DNA from: DAOUMF01 sp034408935
GTDB taxonomy: Bacteria; Chloroflexota; Dehalococcoidia; SM23-28-2; RBG-16-64-32
Length of the DNA: 64,000 nucleotides
Reading direction: 5' to 3'
Assembly (NCBI GenBank): GCA_034408935.1
Contig: DAOUMV010000021.1
Span: 82,348 to 146,347 of the forward strand
Positions 7,631 to 15,993 of the stretch are shown here, piece by piece; positions within the stretch are counted from its first letter, which is position 1; the number at the start of each line of letters is the position of its first letter. The notes beneath the pieces were generated by a model, which was not told the DNA's origin, searched no databases, and saw nothing but the letters and a program-made list of their open reading frames with translations. The position numbers and the translations under genes are program-made.

Positions 7631-9139
7631 ATGCCTGAGCAGCCGTACGACCTGCTGATCCGCGGCGGCACCGTCGTCGATGGGACGGGAGCACCGCCTG
7701 CGCGCGCCGACATCGCGGTGCGGGACCGACGTATCGCCGCTGTGGGCGATGCCCAGGGCCCCGCTGCCCGAGTGATCGAGGCCAGGGGGCTGGCCGTGGC
7801 GCCCGGATTCATCGACGTGCACTCCCACGACGACGCCACCGTCATCCTCAATCCCGACGTGGACTTCAAGGTGATGCAGGGGGTGACCACGGAGGTCGTG
7901 GGCAACTGCGGTGTGGGCATGGCCCCTGCCGGTGAGGCCTTCCGGGCGTTCTTCCAGGCGGGGGTGGGCAACGTGCTGGGGTCGCCGCCGGAGATCACCT
8001 GGCGGACTTTCGGGGAGTATATGGATGCGGTGGAGGCGGCGCGGCCGGCCCTCAACGTGGCCTGCTTGGTGCCCCACGGTGTGGTACGCTTCGCGGCCAT
8101 GGGCCTGGAGCTACGGACGCCGGAGCGGGACGAACTGGCGACCATGCGCGAGCACGTCCAGGAAGCGATGGAAGCGGGCGCGGTGGGCCTGTCCACGGGG
8201 CTCATCTATCCCCCTGGGGCGTTCGCCAAGACGCCAGAGCTCGTGGAGCTAGCGAAGGTGGCGGCCGAGGCGGGCGGGCTGTATGCTTCCCACATCCGCG
8301 ATGAGAGGTCGCTCCTGCTCGACGCCGTCGCCGAGGCCATCGACATCGGACGCGGGGCTGGCCTGCCGGTGCAGATCTCCCACTTCAAGGCGTCCGGCCG
8401 CAAGAACTGGGGTCGCACTAAGGACTCCATCCGCCTCACCGAGCAGGCGCGAGCGGAGGGAGTGGACGTCGCGTTCGACGTCTACCCTTACACGGCCGCC
8501 AGCACCGTCCTGTGGGCTCTGGCCCACGAGATGGAGGCGTCGGAGGCCGACATCGTGATGGTGGCGACGGTGCGGGAGCGGCGGGAGTACGAAGGCAAGA
8601 CGATCTCGCAGATCGCAGAGATGCTGAGCCTGCCCGTTGCCGACGCCCTCAGCCGCGTCCTCCAGGAGGAGCGGAACGCCGTGGCGGTCATCTTCGACAT
8701 GGACGAGGGAGATGTGCGGCGGGTGATCAAGCATGAGCTGTGCATGATCGGCTCCGATGGTCTGCCCTCCGAGGGTGGGAAGCCCCACCCGCGGCTGTAC
8801 GGGACGTTCGCTCGGGTGCTGGCCCGCTACGCCCGGGAGGAGGGCCTGCTGACTCTGGAGGAGGCTGTGCACAAGATGACCGGACTGCCGGCGCGACGCT
8901 TCGGGCTCGAACGCCGGGGTGAGCTCAAGGAAGGTTGGTGTGCCGACGTCGTGGTGTTCGACCCGCAAACGGTGACGGACACGGCCACCTACGAGGAGCC
9001 GCGACAGCACCCACCCGGGATCGAGTACGTGCTCGTGAACGGGGAGGTCGTGGTGGATAAGGGCAAGCAGACGGGGGCGCGGCCGGGGGGTATCCTCCGC
9101 CGCGGCCAGCGAAGTCAACATGCCGAAAGGGAGGGCTGA
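7631..9139 (+). CDS. N-acyl-D-amino-acid deacylase / D-aminoacylase-family amidohydrolase
   Basis: A 502-aa cytoplasmic metal-dependent amidohydrolase. The N-terminus DLLIRGGTVVDGTG and APGFIDVHSHDD (metal ligands His64 and His66) are classic. GVTTEVVGNCGVGMAP, ASHIRDE, QISHFKASG and the late MIGSDGLPSEGGKPHPR (metal-binding Asp) follow in order. The family (D-aminoacylase/dihydroorotase-like) removes acyl groups from N-acyl-D-amino acids; the exact substrate cannot be read. It lies between a flavoprotein and a metallo-beta-lactamase-fold hydrolase in a tight same-strand run (gaps 9 and 2 bp), suggesting one catabolic operon. Confidence 0.9.
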   Translation: MPEQPYDLLIRGGTVVDGTGAPPARADIAVRDRRIAAVGDAQGPAARVIEARGLAVAPGFIDVHSHDDATVILNPDVDFKVMQGVTTEVVGNCGVGMAPAGEAFRAFFQAGVGNVLGSPPEITWRTFGEYMDAVEAARPALNVACLVPHGVVRFAAMGLELRTPERDELATMREHVQEAMEAGAVGLSTGLIYPPGAFAKTPELVELAKVAAEAGGLYASHIRDERSLLLDAVAEAIDIGRGAGLPVQISHFKASGRKNWGRTKDSIRLTEQARAEGVDVAFDVYPYTAASTVLWALAHEMEASEADIVMVATVRERREYEGKTISQIAEMLSLPVADALSRVLQEERNAVAVIFDMDEGDVRRVIKHELCMIGSDGLPSEGGKPHPRLYGTFARVLARYAREEGLLTLEEAVHKMTGLPARRFGLERRGELKEGWCADVVVFDPQTVTDTATYEEPRQHPPGIEYVLVNGEVVVDKGKQTGARPGGILRRGQRSQHAEREG

Positions 9140-9141
9140 TC

Positions 9142-9846
9142 ATGGCGGCTGAAGAGATCGTCTCTGGGGTTTACGGCATCGCGATGGCCTTCTCCAACGC
9201 TTTCCTCGTCGTCGACGATGACGGGCTGACACTGGTGGACTCCGGCCTGCCTAAGCGAAAGGATACGATCCTGGGCGTTGTGGCCGGGACCTCCCGCCAA
9301 CCGGCGGACCTCAAGCACATACTGATCACCCACTGCCACGTCGATCACATGGGCAGCCTTGCCGCCCTGAAGGAGGCCTGCGACGCCAAGTCATATGTCC
9401 ACCCTGCCGACAGCCCGATAGTGCGCGGAGACGAGCAGCAACCGGGGCCGAACACCTCGACCCTGATGGGAAAGCTCCTCGGGCCGCTGGTGGAGCGCCT
9501 GTCGCCTGAGCCGCCGGCCGCGGCGGTGGACGTGGAGGTGCAGGACGGTGAGGAGCTTCCCATCGCCGGGGGGATCAAGGTGCTGCACACGCCGGGGCAC
9601 ACCCCGGGCCACCTGGCCTTTCTCCTGCCCGAGAAGAAGGTGCTGTTCGTGGGGGACGCCGCCGCCAACATCCTCGGCCTGCGCATGCCTATCGGCATGT
9701 ACACGGTGGATCCTGGGCAGGCGAAGGAGAGCATCCGTAAGCTAGCGGCGCTGGAGTTCGATGTTGCCTGCTTTGGGCACGGGCGCGTGCTCAAAGGGGA
9801 GGCGAACCTGAAATTCCGGCGTCTGGCGGAGAAGCTGGCCCGCTAA
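9142..9846 (+). CDS. metallo-beta-lactamase-fold hydrolase
   Basis: A 234-aa MBL-fold enzyme with the metal motif HCHVDH at residues 64-69, the second-site HTPGHTPGHLAF, the bridging VGDAAAN and the final FGHGRVL. No signal peptide is visible, so it is probably cytoplasmic. The fold covers glyoxalase II, lactonases and other hydrolases, and nothing here picks one. It starts 2 bp after the amidohydrolase and is likely the last gene of that operon. Its TAA overlaps the TAG of the convergent yidD by two bases. Confidence 0.88.
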   Translation: MAAEEIVSGVYGIAMAFSNAFLVVDDDGLTLVDSGLPKRKDTILGVVAGTSRQPADLKHILITHCHVDHMGSLAALKEACDAKSYVHPADSPIVRGDEQQPGPNTSTLMGKLLGPLVERLSPEPPAAAVDVEVQDGEELPIAGGIKVLHTPGHTPGHLAFLLPEKKVLFVGDAAANILGLRMPIGMYTVDPGQAKESIRKLAALEFDVACFGHGRVLKGEANLKFRRLAEKLAR

Positions 9847-10088
9847 GGCGGATCGAACGTAGGTCCCTTGTTCCAGGGGTTGCAGCGCACGAGCCGCCAC
9901 GCCGTCTTGCCCGTGGCCTTCAGGAACCCGTAGCGCCGGTAGGCCTCCAGCCCGTACTGGGAGCAGCTCGGCTCGAACCGACAGCGGGCGCCTAACTGGG
10001 GCGACACCCGCTGCTTGTACGTGACGATGAACCGCTCGGCGAAACGGGAGAAGGGCGATGGCTTTCGCGCTGGGGCTTCGCTGCTCAT
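9843..10088 (-). CDS. yidD: membrane protein insertion efficiency factor YidD
   Basis: An 81-aa protein with the full YidD signature: YKQRVSPQLGARCRFEPSCS, then QYGLEAYRRYG, and a C-terminal RCNPWNKGPTFDPP. YidD is a small membrane-associated helper of YidC-dependent insertion. The ATG at 10088 overlaps the stop of the upstream membrane-protein gene (ATGA), implying coupling. A much longer frame extends upstream, but that part is an out-of-frame shadow of the neighbour. The usual rnpA/yidC/dnaA context is absent. Confidence 0.9.
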   Translation of the reverse strand: MSSEAPARKPSPFSRFAERFIVTYKQRVSPQLGARCRFEPSCSQYGLEAYRRYGFLKATGKTAWRLVRCNPWNKGPTFDPP

Positions 10089-11209
10089 GGCTGGGGCTCC
10101 GCTGGCGGCGCCTGGCCGCCCTCCGGCGGCGGCCCCGCCTGGGCCATCGCCTCGTTCAGCCTCCGCTCCGCCCTGGCGATCGCCCCGTTGATGTGCATGA
10201 CGCTCCACACGTTGACGAGGGAGGGGAGGACCAGTCCCACGACCAGGCCGATGACCAGCCCCTCGATGGCAAGGGATCGCGTTAGCGGCGTCACCGCGTA
10301 CTGCTGGAGGAGAACGACGATGCCGGCGCCCGCCAGGAGGCCGCCCAGGAGCGGCCCTAACCTGATACGGGGTCGCCAGGGCACGCGCCGCAGCCGCACG
10401 CCGCTCGGCGCGGAGGGTGCCCCTCCCGGCACCGCCATCGCCGCTCCGGTGAGGAGCAGGGCAGGGAGAGCCAGCACGAAGCACGGAGGAGGCCACATAC
10501 CAACCGGCCTAAGGAATGGCCCGAAGAAGAGGTCATAGACGTCCATCCAAGCCCAGAAGTCCTTTTCTCCCTCCGTCATCGGCTGTTGAGGCTGTGCGGG
10601 CTCCGCCGGTCCCCTGGGGCCCGTTCCGACCTTCTCCGCCTCGTCTGTGATCCACTCCTCGACCTTGCGGCCGGCGCGGATCCCCTGCAGGGAGGAGGCC
10701 GCGGCGGAGGCGCCCACGGCCACCGCGCCCGCGGCGGTGGTCGCCGCGGCGGCCCCGCCCGCCACCGTGGTCAGGGGGTTGCGCGTCACGTTTATCAGCG
10801 CCGCCCCGGAGCAGGACGATCCGTCGCTGAGAGTGGCCGAACCGATCACCTTGTACAGGCCGGCGCCGGCCCAGGCATAGTCCTTCACGTTGACGTTGCC
10901 CGACCATGAGGTATCGCCGTCGTCCGTCTTGCTGGAGACCGTTCTTCGCACGCCGCCGATCTCCAGGTCGATCTTGTGCGACGCGAAGCCCGCGGGGGAG
11001 GTCATGGCGACGGCAACGACCTCGTTGTCGTTGACGTCGATGGCATCGCCGGCGTCGGTGCTGCTGCGGCCGCGCACGTCGACGCCCTTGATGGTCGCCT
11101 CGCAGTTGCCGCTTACCTCCGCCCACGCCGGCGACACGAACGGGGACAGCAGGGCCACTGTCCAGAGGATTGCTGACAGGTACAAGAGCCGACGTGCCCA
11201 ACGTCTCAT
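10085..11209 (-). CDS. secreted/membrane-anchored protein of unknown function
   Basis: A 374-aa protein. It has an N-terminal signal peptide (RRWARRLLYLSAILWTVALL, cleavage likely after SPAWA), an extracytoplasmic beta-rich region (about 30-150) with paired cysteines, an Ala/Gly-rich membrane-like stretch (about 150-180), and two to three C-terminal helices (about 240-345) before a Pro-rich tail. I recognise no family. It is coupled to yidD by a 4-base overlap, so an envelope-assembly role is possible but unproven. A TTGACA/TACATT promoter lies just upstream. Confidence 0.62.
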   Translation of the reverse strand: MRRWARRLLYLSAILWTVALLSPFVSPAWAEVSGNCEATIKGVDVRGRSSTDAGDAIDVNDNEVVAVAMTSPAGFASHKIDLEIGGVRRTVSSKTDDGDTSWSGNVNVKDYAWAGAGLYKVIGSATLSDGSSCSGAALINVTRNPLTTVAGGAAAATTAAGAVAVGASAAASSLQGIRAGRKVEEWITDEAEKVGTGPRGPAEPAQPQQPMTEGEKDFWAWMDVYDLFFGPFLRPVGMWPPPCFVLALPALLLTGAAMAVPGGAPSAPSGVRLRRVPWRPRIRLGPLLGGLLAGAGIVVLLQQYAVTPLTRSLAIEGLVIGLVVGLVLPSLVNVWSVMHINGAIARAERRLNEAMAQAGPPPEGGQAPPAEPQP

Positions 11210-11247
11210 GGGTCGCCTCCAGGGAACCGTCGCGGCTGTTCGCGGCC

Positions 11248-11276
11248 AATGTAGCGGCCGCCGGTTCCCCTGTCAA
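11248..11276 (-). promoter_or_regulatory. sigma70-type promoter for the secreted protein/yidD unit
   Basis: TTGACA at 11271-11276, a 17-bp spacer, and TACATT at 11248-11253. The predicted start is near 11241 and the gene begins at 11209. Confidence 0.66.
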
Positions 11277-11313
11277 GGTGTGGAACGTCGCTGTCAAGCG
11301 ACTGCCCGGCCCG

Positions 11314-11919
11314 CTAGGGCTGTCCGTCGATCTGCGCGTCGCCCTCCATGAGCGTGGGGGTGTAAGTGTGCTTCAGGTCGATCTCCTCGAGCGCTTCGTC
11401 CACGGCGTCCTCCACGAAGCCCTCAATGGCACCGGTGATGAAGCCGGGAACGTTGCCGATCTCGATCTCGAGGTCCCGAACTCCCGGGTGCTCCCCGCTG
11501 AGGTCCAGACTCCCTTTAATCCTGACCTTGGTGTCTAGCCCCAGAAAGGTTTCCAGCTTGCCTGTGGCCTCACCGAAGCCGTCATGAATGCAGACGCGGA
11601 TGTCCTCGAAGTCCACGTCCGTCTCGTCGCGGAGGAACTGGTTAGCCCGGGAGCTTACCTCGCTCTCGTTGAGAGCGACGGAGGATGGGGCGCCGCCGTC
11701 GAGCTGGGCGTCGAAAGCGTCCCACTTCGCCTGGAACGCCTGAGCGTTGGCGTCGCTGATGGTGATCGTTCCGCCGCCGGGGGTGCAGTCGTCGGGGCCG
11801 CCACTAAACGCGAGGATGACGTTGACGCCGGCGAAGATGACGGCGGCGACGATGATGGTCAGGATCGCCCCGGCGACCATGCCCAGAGGGGATAGCCAGA
11901 AGAATCTCAAGAAGCCCAT
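11314..11919 (-). CDS. membrane-anchored extracytoplasmic protein, unknown function
   Basis: A 201-aa protein with one N-terminal membrane helix (about residues 10-38) and an acidic outer domain containing two Cys (DDCTPGGG and IRVCIHDGFG) that may form a disulfide. The segment with LNESEVSSRANQFL and later GFITGAIEGFVEDAVDEAL resembles lipid-binding LmeA/DUF2993-like proteins only weakly. GGGAGG lies 6 nt before the ATG. It has its own promoter upstream. Function unknown. Confidence 0.6.
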   Translation of the reverse strand: MGFLRFFWLSPLGMVAGAILTIIVAAVIFAGVNVILAFSGGPDDCTPGGGTITISDANAQAFQAKWDAFDAQLDGGAPSSVALNESEVSSRANQFLRDETDVDFEDIRVCIHDGFGEATGKLETFLGLDTKVRIKGSLDLSGEHPGVRDLEIEIGNVPGFITGAIEGFVEDAVDEALEEIDLKHTYTPTLMEGDAQIDGQP

Positions 11920-11956
11920 CGTGCCCTCCCAAGGATCCGCTGTGGCATGATGGGCC

Positions 11957-11986
11957 AGTCTAGGCGGCGGCGCGCGGGTGTGTCAA
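11957..11986 (-). promoter_or_regulatory. sigma70-type promoter
   Basis: TTGACA at 11981-11986, an 18-bp spacer, and TAGACT at 11957-11962. It drives the membrane-anchored protein that starts at 11919. Confidence 0.58.
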
Positions 11987-12047
11987 GCAGCGGGCTGGTG
12001 CGCTCAGGCCGTCTCAGCGCAAGCGCTGCTCGCGAGCTTCGGCTACG

Positions 12048-12070
12048 TCCGGCTGTAGCCACTCCCCGGC
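12048..12070. repeat. 23-bp direct repeat, left copy
   Basis: Matches 13412-13434 at 22 of 23 positions. On the minus strand it encodes PGSGYSR then a stop, the same C-terminal tail as the SDR gene at 13407-14264. The two copies flank the lipoprotein hydrolase gene. Confidence 0.75.
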
Positions 12071-12077
12071 GAAAAGC

Positions 12078-13379
12078 CTACAGCCCGCCGGGGTCTCCCT
12101 CCCGGATCGGGTCGGTGAACTCCAGCCCTGCGGCCTCCAGCGATCCCAGGATGTCCTCCCCTTTGGGTTTGACCCCGTTCTCCACCCAGTCAACGAGGTC
12201 CTCCATCGCCCTGATCAACTCTTCGTCGCTGAAATCGCAGTGGCCGGTTGCCCGGACGGCCCGCTGGATCAGCAGGTCGCCGTTGCCAGCGGCCTCGGCC
12301 GTGCGCCGAAAGGCTTGTACCGCGGAGATGGGAACCCAGCCGTCGCCGGTGGTGTGGATCATGAGTAGGGGGGCCGGGACGGCGCCGGTCAGGTCGGAGA
12401 GGTTCGGATCTGCGTTGCGCACCTTGGGGTCACCAGCTATGCGGATCACCCCCTGATTCACCTCCTCGGCGCTGATGCCGCTGGCAGGGTCGCCTGGATA
12501 GACGAAGTCAGTGTTGTCGAAGGCGTCAATCAGTTGCGGGCCGAATTCGGCGGCCAGAAGGAAGTTGCGGAGGAAGAACTCATCGAAGCCCTCGTGGCGG
12601 AAGGGCCTGGGCCCGCCGGTGAGGGTGGCGATCAGGCTCTCGAAGAGGGTGTGGGCCTCGGCGTTGAATTGCAGGGTCGGCAGGATCCGCTCGCCCAGTT
12701 CGGCGATGGACTCCATCGAGTCGAACTCTTCCTGGGTGACGCCGGCGGCGTAGGCGCCTAGCACGACGTAGTGCCCAATGAAGTCCACCTCGCCTAGCCC
12801 AGTCGCGCTGCAGGCGGCCAGAGCACCGTCATAGCGGTCGGGGAAGAGCTCCAGCGAGAGCAGCGTTGCGTTGCCGCCCATCGAAGCGCCGGCGATGTAC
12901 GTGTAGTCCGGCTGGCCGAACTCTTGGATGAAGAAGTCGTGCAGCGCCGCCGTCTCATGGGCCCCCTCGAAGGGCACAAAGCCGTTGGCGCTGTAGGAGG
13001 AGGCGGCCCAAGCGTACCCGTTCTCGATGAGGTGCTCGCGCATGGGGGGCGTGTCCACAACCAGATCGGGGTCCGACCCGCGAAAACCGTGGGCCCAGAC
13101 CACCAGCCGCCGGTTCCAATCGTCGGGCATCTCGATGGCGTAGACCGTTCCGCCCAGGCGGCCGAAGAAGGCCTCTGCTCCCTCCAGCGCCTCGAAGGAG
13201 GGGTCGGCGAGATCGAAACCCGCGGCAGGCTGGTCGGGTAGGATGACCTCCGTACCAGCGGCCTCGGTCGCTGGCGTCTGCGTCGCCGTTGAGGGCGGCT
13301 GGCCACCGCCGCCGCAGGCCACAGCGAAGGCGAGCAGCAGAACGGCGAGCGACAGGGGGGCGAACAACCGCGGTTTCAT
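12078..13379 (-). CDS. lipoprotein alpha/beta hydrolase
   Basis: A 433-aa lipoprotein. The signal peptide ends in the lipobox LAFAVAC, followed by a Gly/Ser/Thr-rich linker. The alpha/beta-hydrolase fold shows the nucleophile elbow GASMGG (Ser near residue 165), an Asp in TTGDGWVP and a His in RATGHCDF, a complete triad. VVWAHGFRGS is the oxyanion-side HGF loop. It acts outside the membrane on an unknown ester or peptide; related proteins are annotated as peptidases or feruloyl-esterase-like. It is flanked by 23-bp direct repeats taken from the end of the adjacent SDR gene, which suggests that the gene arrived by insertion or duplication. Confidence 0.82.
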   Translation of the reverse strand: MKPRLFAPLSLAVLLLAFAVACGGGGQPPSTATQTPATEAAGTEVILPDQPAAGFDLADPSFEALEGAEAFFGRLGGTVYAIEMPDDWNRRLVVWAHGFRGSDPDLVVDTPPMREHLIENGYAWAASSYSANGFVPFEGAHETAALHDFFIQEFGQPDYTYIAGASMGGNATLLSLELFPDRYDGALAACSATGLGEVDFIGHYVVLGAYAAGVTQEEFDSMESIAELGERILPTLQFNAEAHTLFESLIATLTGGPRPFRHEGFDEFFLRNFLLAAEFGPQLIDAFDNTDFVYPGDPASGISAEEVNQGVIRIAGDPKVRNADPNLSDLTGAVPAPLLMIHTTGDGWVPISAVQAFRRTAEAAGNGDLLIQRAVRATGHCDFSDEELIRAMEDLVDWVENGVKPKGEDILGSLEAAGLEFTDPIREGDPGGL

Positions 13380-13406
13380 GCGGGATCGCTCTCTTCGATG
13401 ATGTCC

Positions 13407-14264
13407 CTAGATCCGGCTGTAGCCGCTCCCCGGCCGATCCGGGTCCACGCCGATGCCCTGCGCCTCCGCGATCCAGCCGTACTCCTTGAGGATGAACTGG
13501 CTGTAGGTCACCAGACCGGTCACCTTGTCCAGCGGCTCCGTCGCCAGCAGCAGCGCGGCCTTCGCCATAAGCTCCGGCGGCTCGCCGCTGGGGTCGTCCA
13601 GGCCGGTGACCAGGCCGTGGAACACCGTCCCCGGCGTCGGCACCACCAGCGAGGGTGAGACGCAGGTGACGGAGATGCCGTACTCGTATACCTCCATCGC
13701 CAGCCCCTGGGTGAAGCGCTCCAGGGCCGCCTTCTGAGCGCCGTAGCAGGTGCCGTCGAAACTCTCGGTCTGCTCCTCCACATAGGGGCCGCGCCCCGGG
13801 CCTATAGCCGCGCCGGACGAGATGTTGACGATGCTGCCGCTGCCACGAGGAATCATCTGCTCCAGGGCAAGCTTGCTGAGGATGAACGGCGCGTGGAAGT
13901 TCACCGCCCAGGAGCGCATCCAGCGGTTGAGCGGGTAGTCTTTGACCGGGACGAAGTAGGTCAGGGCGGCGTTGTTCACCAGAACGTCCACCGGGCCGTA
14001 GGTTTCGCGGGCCGCCTGCACCAGCTTCTCGCACTCCGACGGCTCGGAGATGTTTGCCGCCACGGGCGCAGCCTCGCCCCCGGCGGCGCGGATATCCGCC
14101 ACCGTCCGCTCCAGCGAGCCCTCCAGCGGGTGGTCGCCCTCGCGCAGGGTGCGGGCCGCGCAGACCACCCTGCCTCCCTCCGCCGCGAACAACCTGGCGA
14201 TTTCCGCCCCGATGCCGCGGCTGGCCCCCGTCACGATCACCACTTTGCCGTCCAGCTTACCCAT
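13407..14264 (-). CDS. short-chain dehydrogenase/reductase
   Basis: A 285-aa Rossmann-fold oxidoreductase. TGASRGIGAEIA near the N-terminus binds the nucleotide, NNAALTYF is the NNAG-like motif, IVNISSGAA carries the catalytic Ser, and CYGAQKAAL is the YxxxK pair. It is about 30 aa longer than the minimal SDR, with an unusual C-terminal tail ending DRPGSGYSRI. The same tail recurs as a repeat at 12048. Substrate unknown. It lies upstream of the lipoprotein hydrolase and downstream of a second SDR on the same strand, but the two SDRs are clearly different subfamilies. Confidence 0.87.
   Translation of the reverse strand: MGKLDGKVVIVTGASRGIGAEIARLFAAEGGRVVCAARTLREGDHPLEGSLERTVADIRAAGGEAAPVAANISEPSECEKLVQAARETYGPVDVLVNNAALTYFVPVKDYPLNRWMRSWAVNFHAPFILSKLALEQMIPRGSGSIVNISSGAAIGPGRGPYVEEQTESFDGTCYGAQKAALERFTQGLAMEVYEYGISVTCVSPSLVVPTPGTVFHGLVTGLDDPSGEPPELMAKAALLLATEPLDKVTGLVTYSQFILKEYGWIAEAQGIGVDPDRPGSGYSRI
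13412..13434. repeat. 23-bp direct repeat, right copy
   Basis: The original copy, lying within the last codons of the SDR gene. See the copy at 12048-12070. Confidence 0.75.
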
Positions 14265-14325
14265 TGCTCTGCTCCTCCTCAGGACATCAGGTCCATGTTC
14301 GCGATCGACACGTCCTCGGGTGTCG

Positions 14326-15132
14326 CTAGCCAGGCATGCTCTGGGCGGGGTCGTGGCGCAGGGTCACGGCCGGGGGTATGAGCTTGCGCGGCCGCCCGTA
14401 CATGATCCCCATTACTTCTCCCGCCAGTGATTCGTCTCGGATGAACTCCAGCACGGCATCCGCCACCTCACCGGGCTGGATGAGAGGCATTTGGCCGATG
14501 ATGACATCGCGCTGGGCCCGTTCTTCGGCCGTAAGCTCGCCCATGTCCCTCGTCAGCATGGGCGTATCCACCACTGCCGGGCAGACGCAGTTCACGCGGA
14601 TGTTGGCCTCGTCCTTCAGGAAGACCAGCGCCCGCGTCAAGCCCACGATGCCGTGCTTTGTCGTGGCGTAGATGGGGTCCGGCTCGTAGCGGATGACGCC
14701 CGCCAGGGAGGCGGTGCTGACGATGACACCGCCGCCGCGACGGCGCATGGTGGACACCGCCGCCTCCGTCCCCGCGATGACCGCCCAGAGGTTGACGGCA
14801 AACGTCCGCTCCCAACGCTCTGTGGGAGCGTCAGGGAAGCGAGGCTGGCCGGTGACAACGCCCGCGTTGTTGTGCAGGATGTCCAGGCCCCCGAACGTCT
14901 CTTCGGTGAACGTCACCATACGCTCCAGGTCCTCCCGTCTGGTGACGTCGGCGTGGACGAAGGCCGCCTTGCCGCCGGATCGCTCGATGACGGCCACGGT
15001 CTCCTCTCCCCCTCCATCGTCGATATCAACGGTAACGACCGCAGCCCCGGCCTCCGCCAGCGCCAGCGCCGTCGCCCGGCCGATGCCGGAGCCGCCGCCG
15101 GTGATCAGGGCCACCTTGCCCGCTGGGTCCAT
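14326..15132 (-). CDS. short-chain dehydrogenase/reductase
   Basis: A 268-aa classical SDR: TGGGSGIGRATA (NAD(P) binding), HADVTR, NNAGVVTG, VSTASLAGVI (catalytic Ser) and YATTKHGIV (YxxxK). The acidic VDIDDG after beta-2 suggests preference for NAD over NADP. C-terminal lid residues VDTPM are conserved. Substrate unknown. A minus-strand TATAAT lies about 40 bp before the start, and AGGAGAGG precedes the ATG. Confidence 0.88.
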   Translation of the reverse strand: MDPAGKVALITGGGSGIGRATALALAEAGAAVVTVDIDDGGGEETVAVIERSGGKAAFVHADVTRREDLERMVTFTEETFGGLDILHNNAGVVTGQPRFPDAPTERWERTFAVNLWAVIAGTEAAVSTMRRRGGGVIVSTASLAGVIRYEPDPIYATTKHGIVGLTRALVFLKDEANIRVNCVCPAVVDTPMLTRDMGELTAEERAQRDVIIGQMPLIQPGEVADAVLEFIRDESLAGEVMGIMYGRPRKLIPPAVTLRHDPAQSMPG

Positions 15133-15167
15133 GCGCCCCTCTCCTCTCGCTTCCGAGATACGCCGCC

Positions 15168-15173
15168 ATTATA
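15168..15173 (-). promoter_or_regulatory. -10 element upstream of the SDR genes
   Basis: A perfect TATAAT on the minus strand, 36 bp before the SDR start at 15132. No good -35 lies at 16-18 bp, so the assignment rests on the -10 and its position. Confidence 0.4.
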
Positions 15174-15267
15174 CCGCCAGCCTCGGGGCCGGTGAGCCGT
15201 GCTGCAGCGGTGGGGCCTCCGCCCAGTGCCGCGGGTCACGACAGAATCCCGCGGCAGCGAGTATCGG

Positions 15268-15975
15268 CTACCTCTCGGTAGCTGGCCTGCAACCGAAGTG
15301 CAGGGCGACGGTTCCGCCCGCCAGGAGCCGGAACCTGACGTCCGACAAGCCGATGTCCGCAAGGATGGCGGCGAGATCCGCTGCTTTCGGGAAGCCCTGG
15401 AGCGAGTTGGGAAGGTAGCGGTAGGCGGCGCAATCGCCGCTGATAGTGCCCGCCAGGGGGGGCACCAGGTGGTTGAGGTACAGGCGGTACACCGATCCGA
15501 ACAGCCCCGGCGGTGGCTGGGTCGCGTCCAGGCAAACGAGGCGACCGCCCGGCTTGAGGACGCGGGCCATCTCCGTCAGGCCGGCCCGCAGGTTTGACAG
15601 GTTGCGCAGCAGGAACGCGTTGGTCACGCAGTCGAAAGTGTCGTCGGGGAAAGGAAGAGCGAGAGCGTCGGCCAGTGCCCACGACAGCCCGGTGTGCCCT
15701 GCAGCCATGGCCCTGGCACCGGCCCTGGCCAGCATCTCACTGGAGAAGTCAACGCCAACGACATGGGTCGCCCCCTGGCGATGCAGCTCCAGCGCCAGGT
15801 CTCCGGTGCCAGCACCCACGTCTAGGGCGAGACAACCATCTGGCTGTGCGACGGCTGCCGCTGCCCGGCGCCACCGGCCGTCCATGCCCAGGCTCATCAG
15901 CCGGTTCAGCAGGTCGTACCGGGGGACGATACGGCCGAACATCCGCCGCACCTGCCGCGCGTGTTCGTCGGACAT
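15268..15975 (-). CDS. menG: demethylmenaquinone methyltransferase (MenG/UbiE)
   Basis: A 235-aa class I SAM-dependent methyltransferase. The N-terminal VRRMFGRIVPRYDLLNRLMS is the UbiE/COQ5 signature 1, LDVGAGTGDLAL is motif I, and the region with LNHLVPPLAG and YRYLPNSLQGFP is UbiE-specific. It makes menaquinone from demethylmenaquinone at the membrane face. The ATG at 15975, behind GGTGGA, is chosen over a GTG three codons upstream. No other men gene is adjacent. The spacing suggests independent transcription. Confidence 0.9.
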   Translation of the reverse strand: MSDEHARQVRRMFGRIVPRYDLLNRLMSLGMDGRWRRAAAAVAQPDGCLALDVGAGTGDLALELHRQGATHVVGVDFSSEMLARAGARAMAAGHTGLSWALADALALPFPDDTFDCVTNAFLLRNLSNLRAGLTEMARVLKPGGRLVCLDATQPPPGLFGSVYRLYLNHLVPPLAGTISGDCAAYRYLPNSLQGFPKAADLAAILADIGLSDVRFRLLAGGTVALHFGCRPATER

Positions 15976-15993
15976 GCCGTCCACCGAGCGGCC

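Noticed and set aside
9843..10496. A 217-codon open frame that includes yidD.
   Set aside because: Its first two thirds are out of frame with the overlapping secreted-protein gene and low in complexity; YidD begins at 10088 with a normal length.
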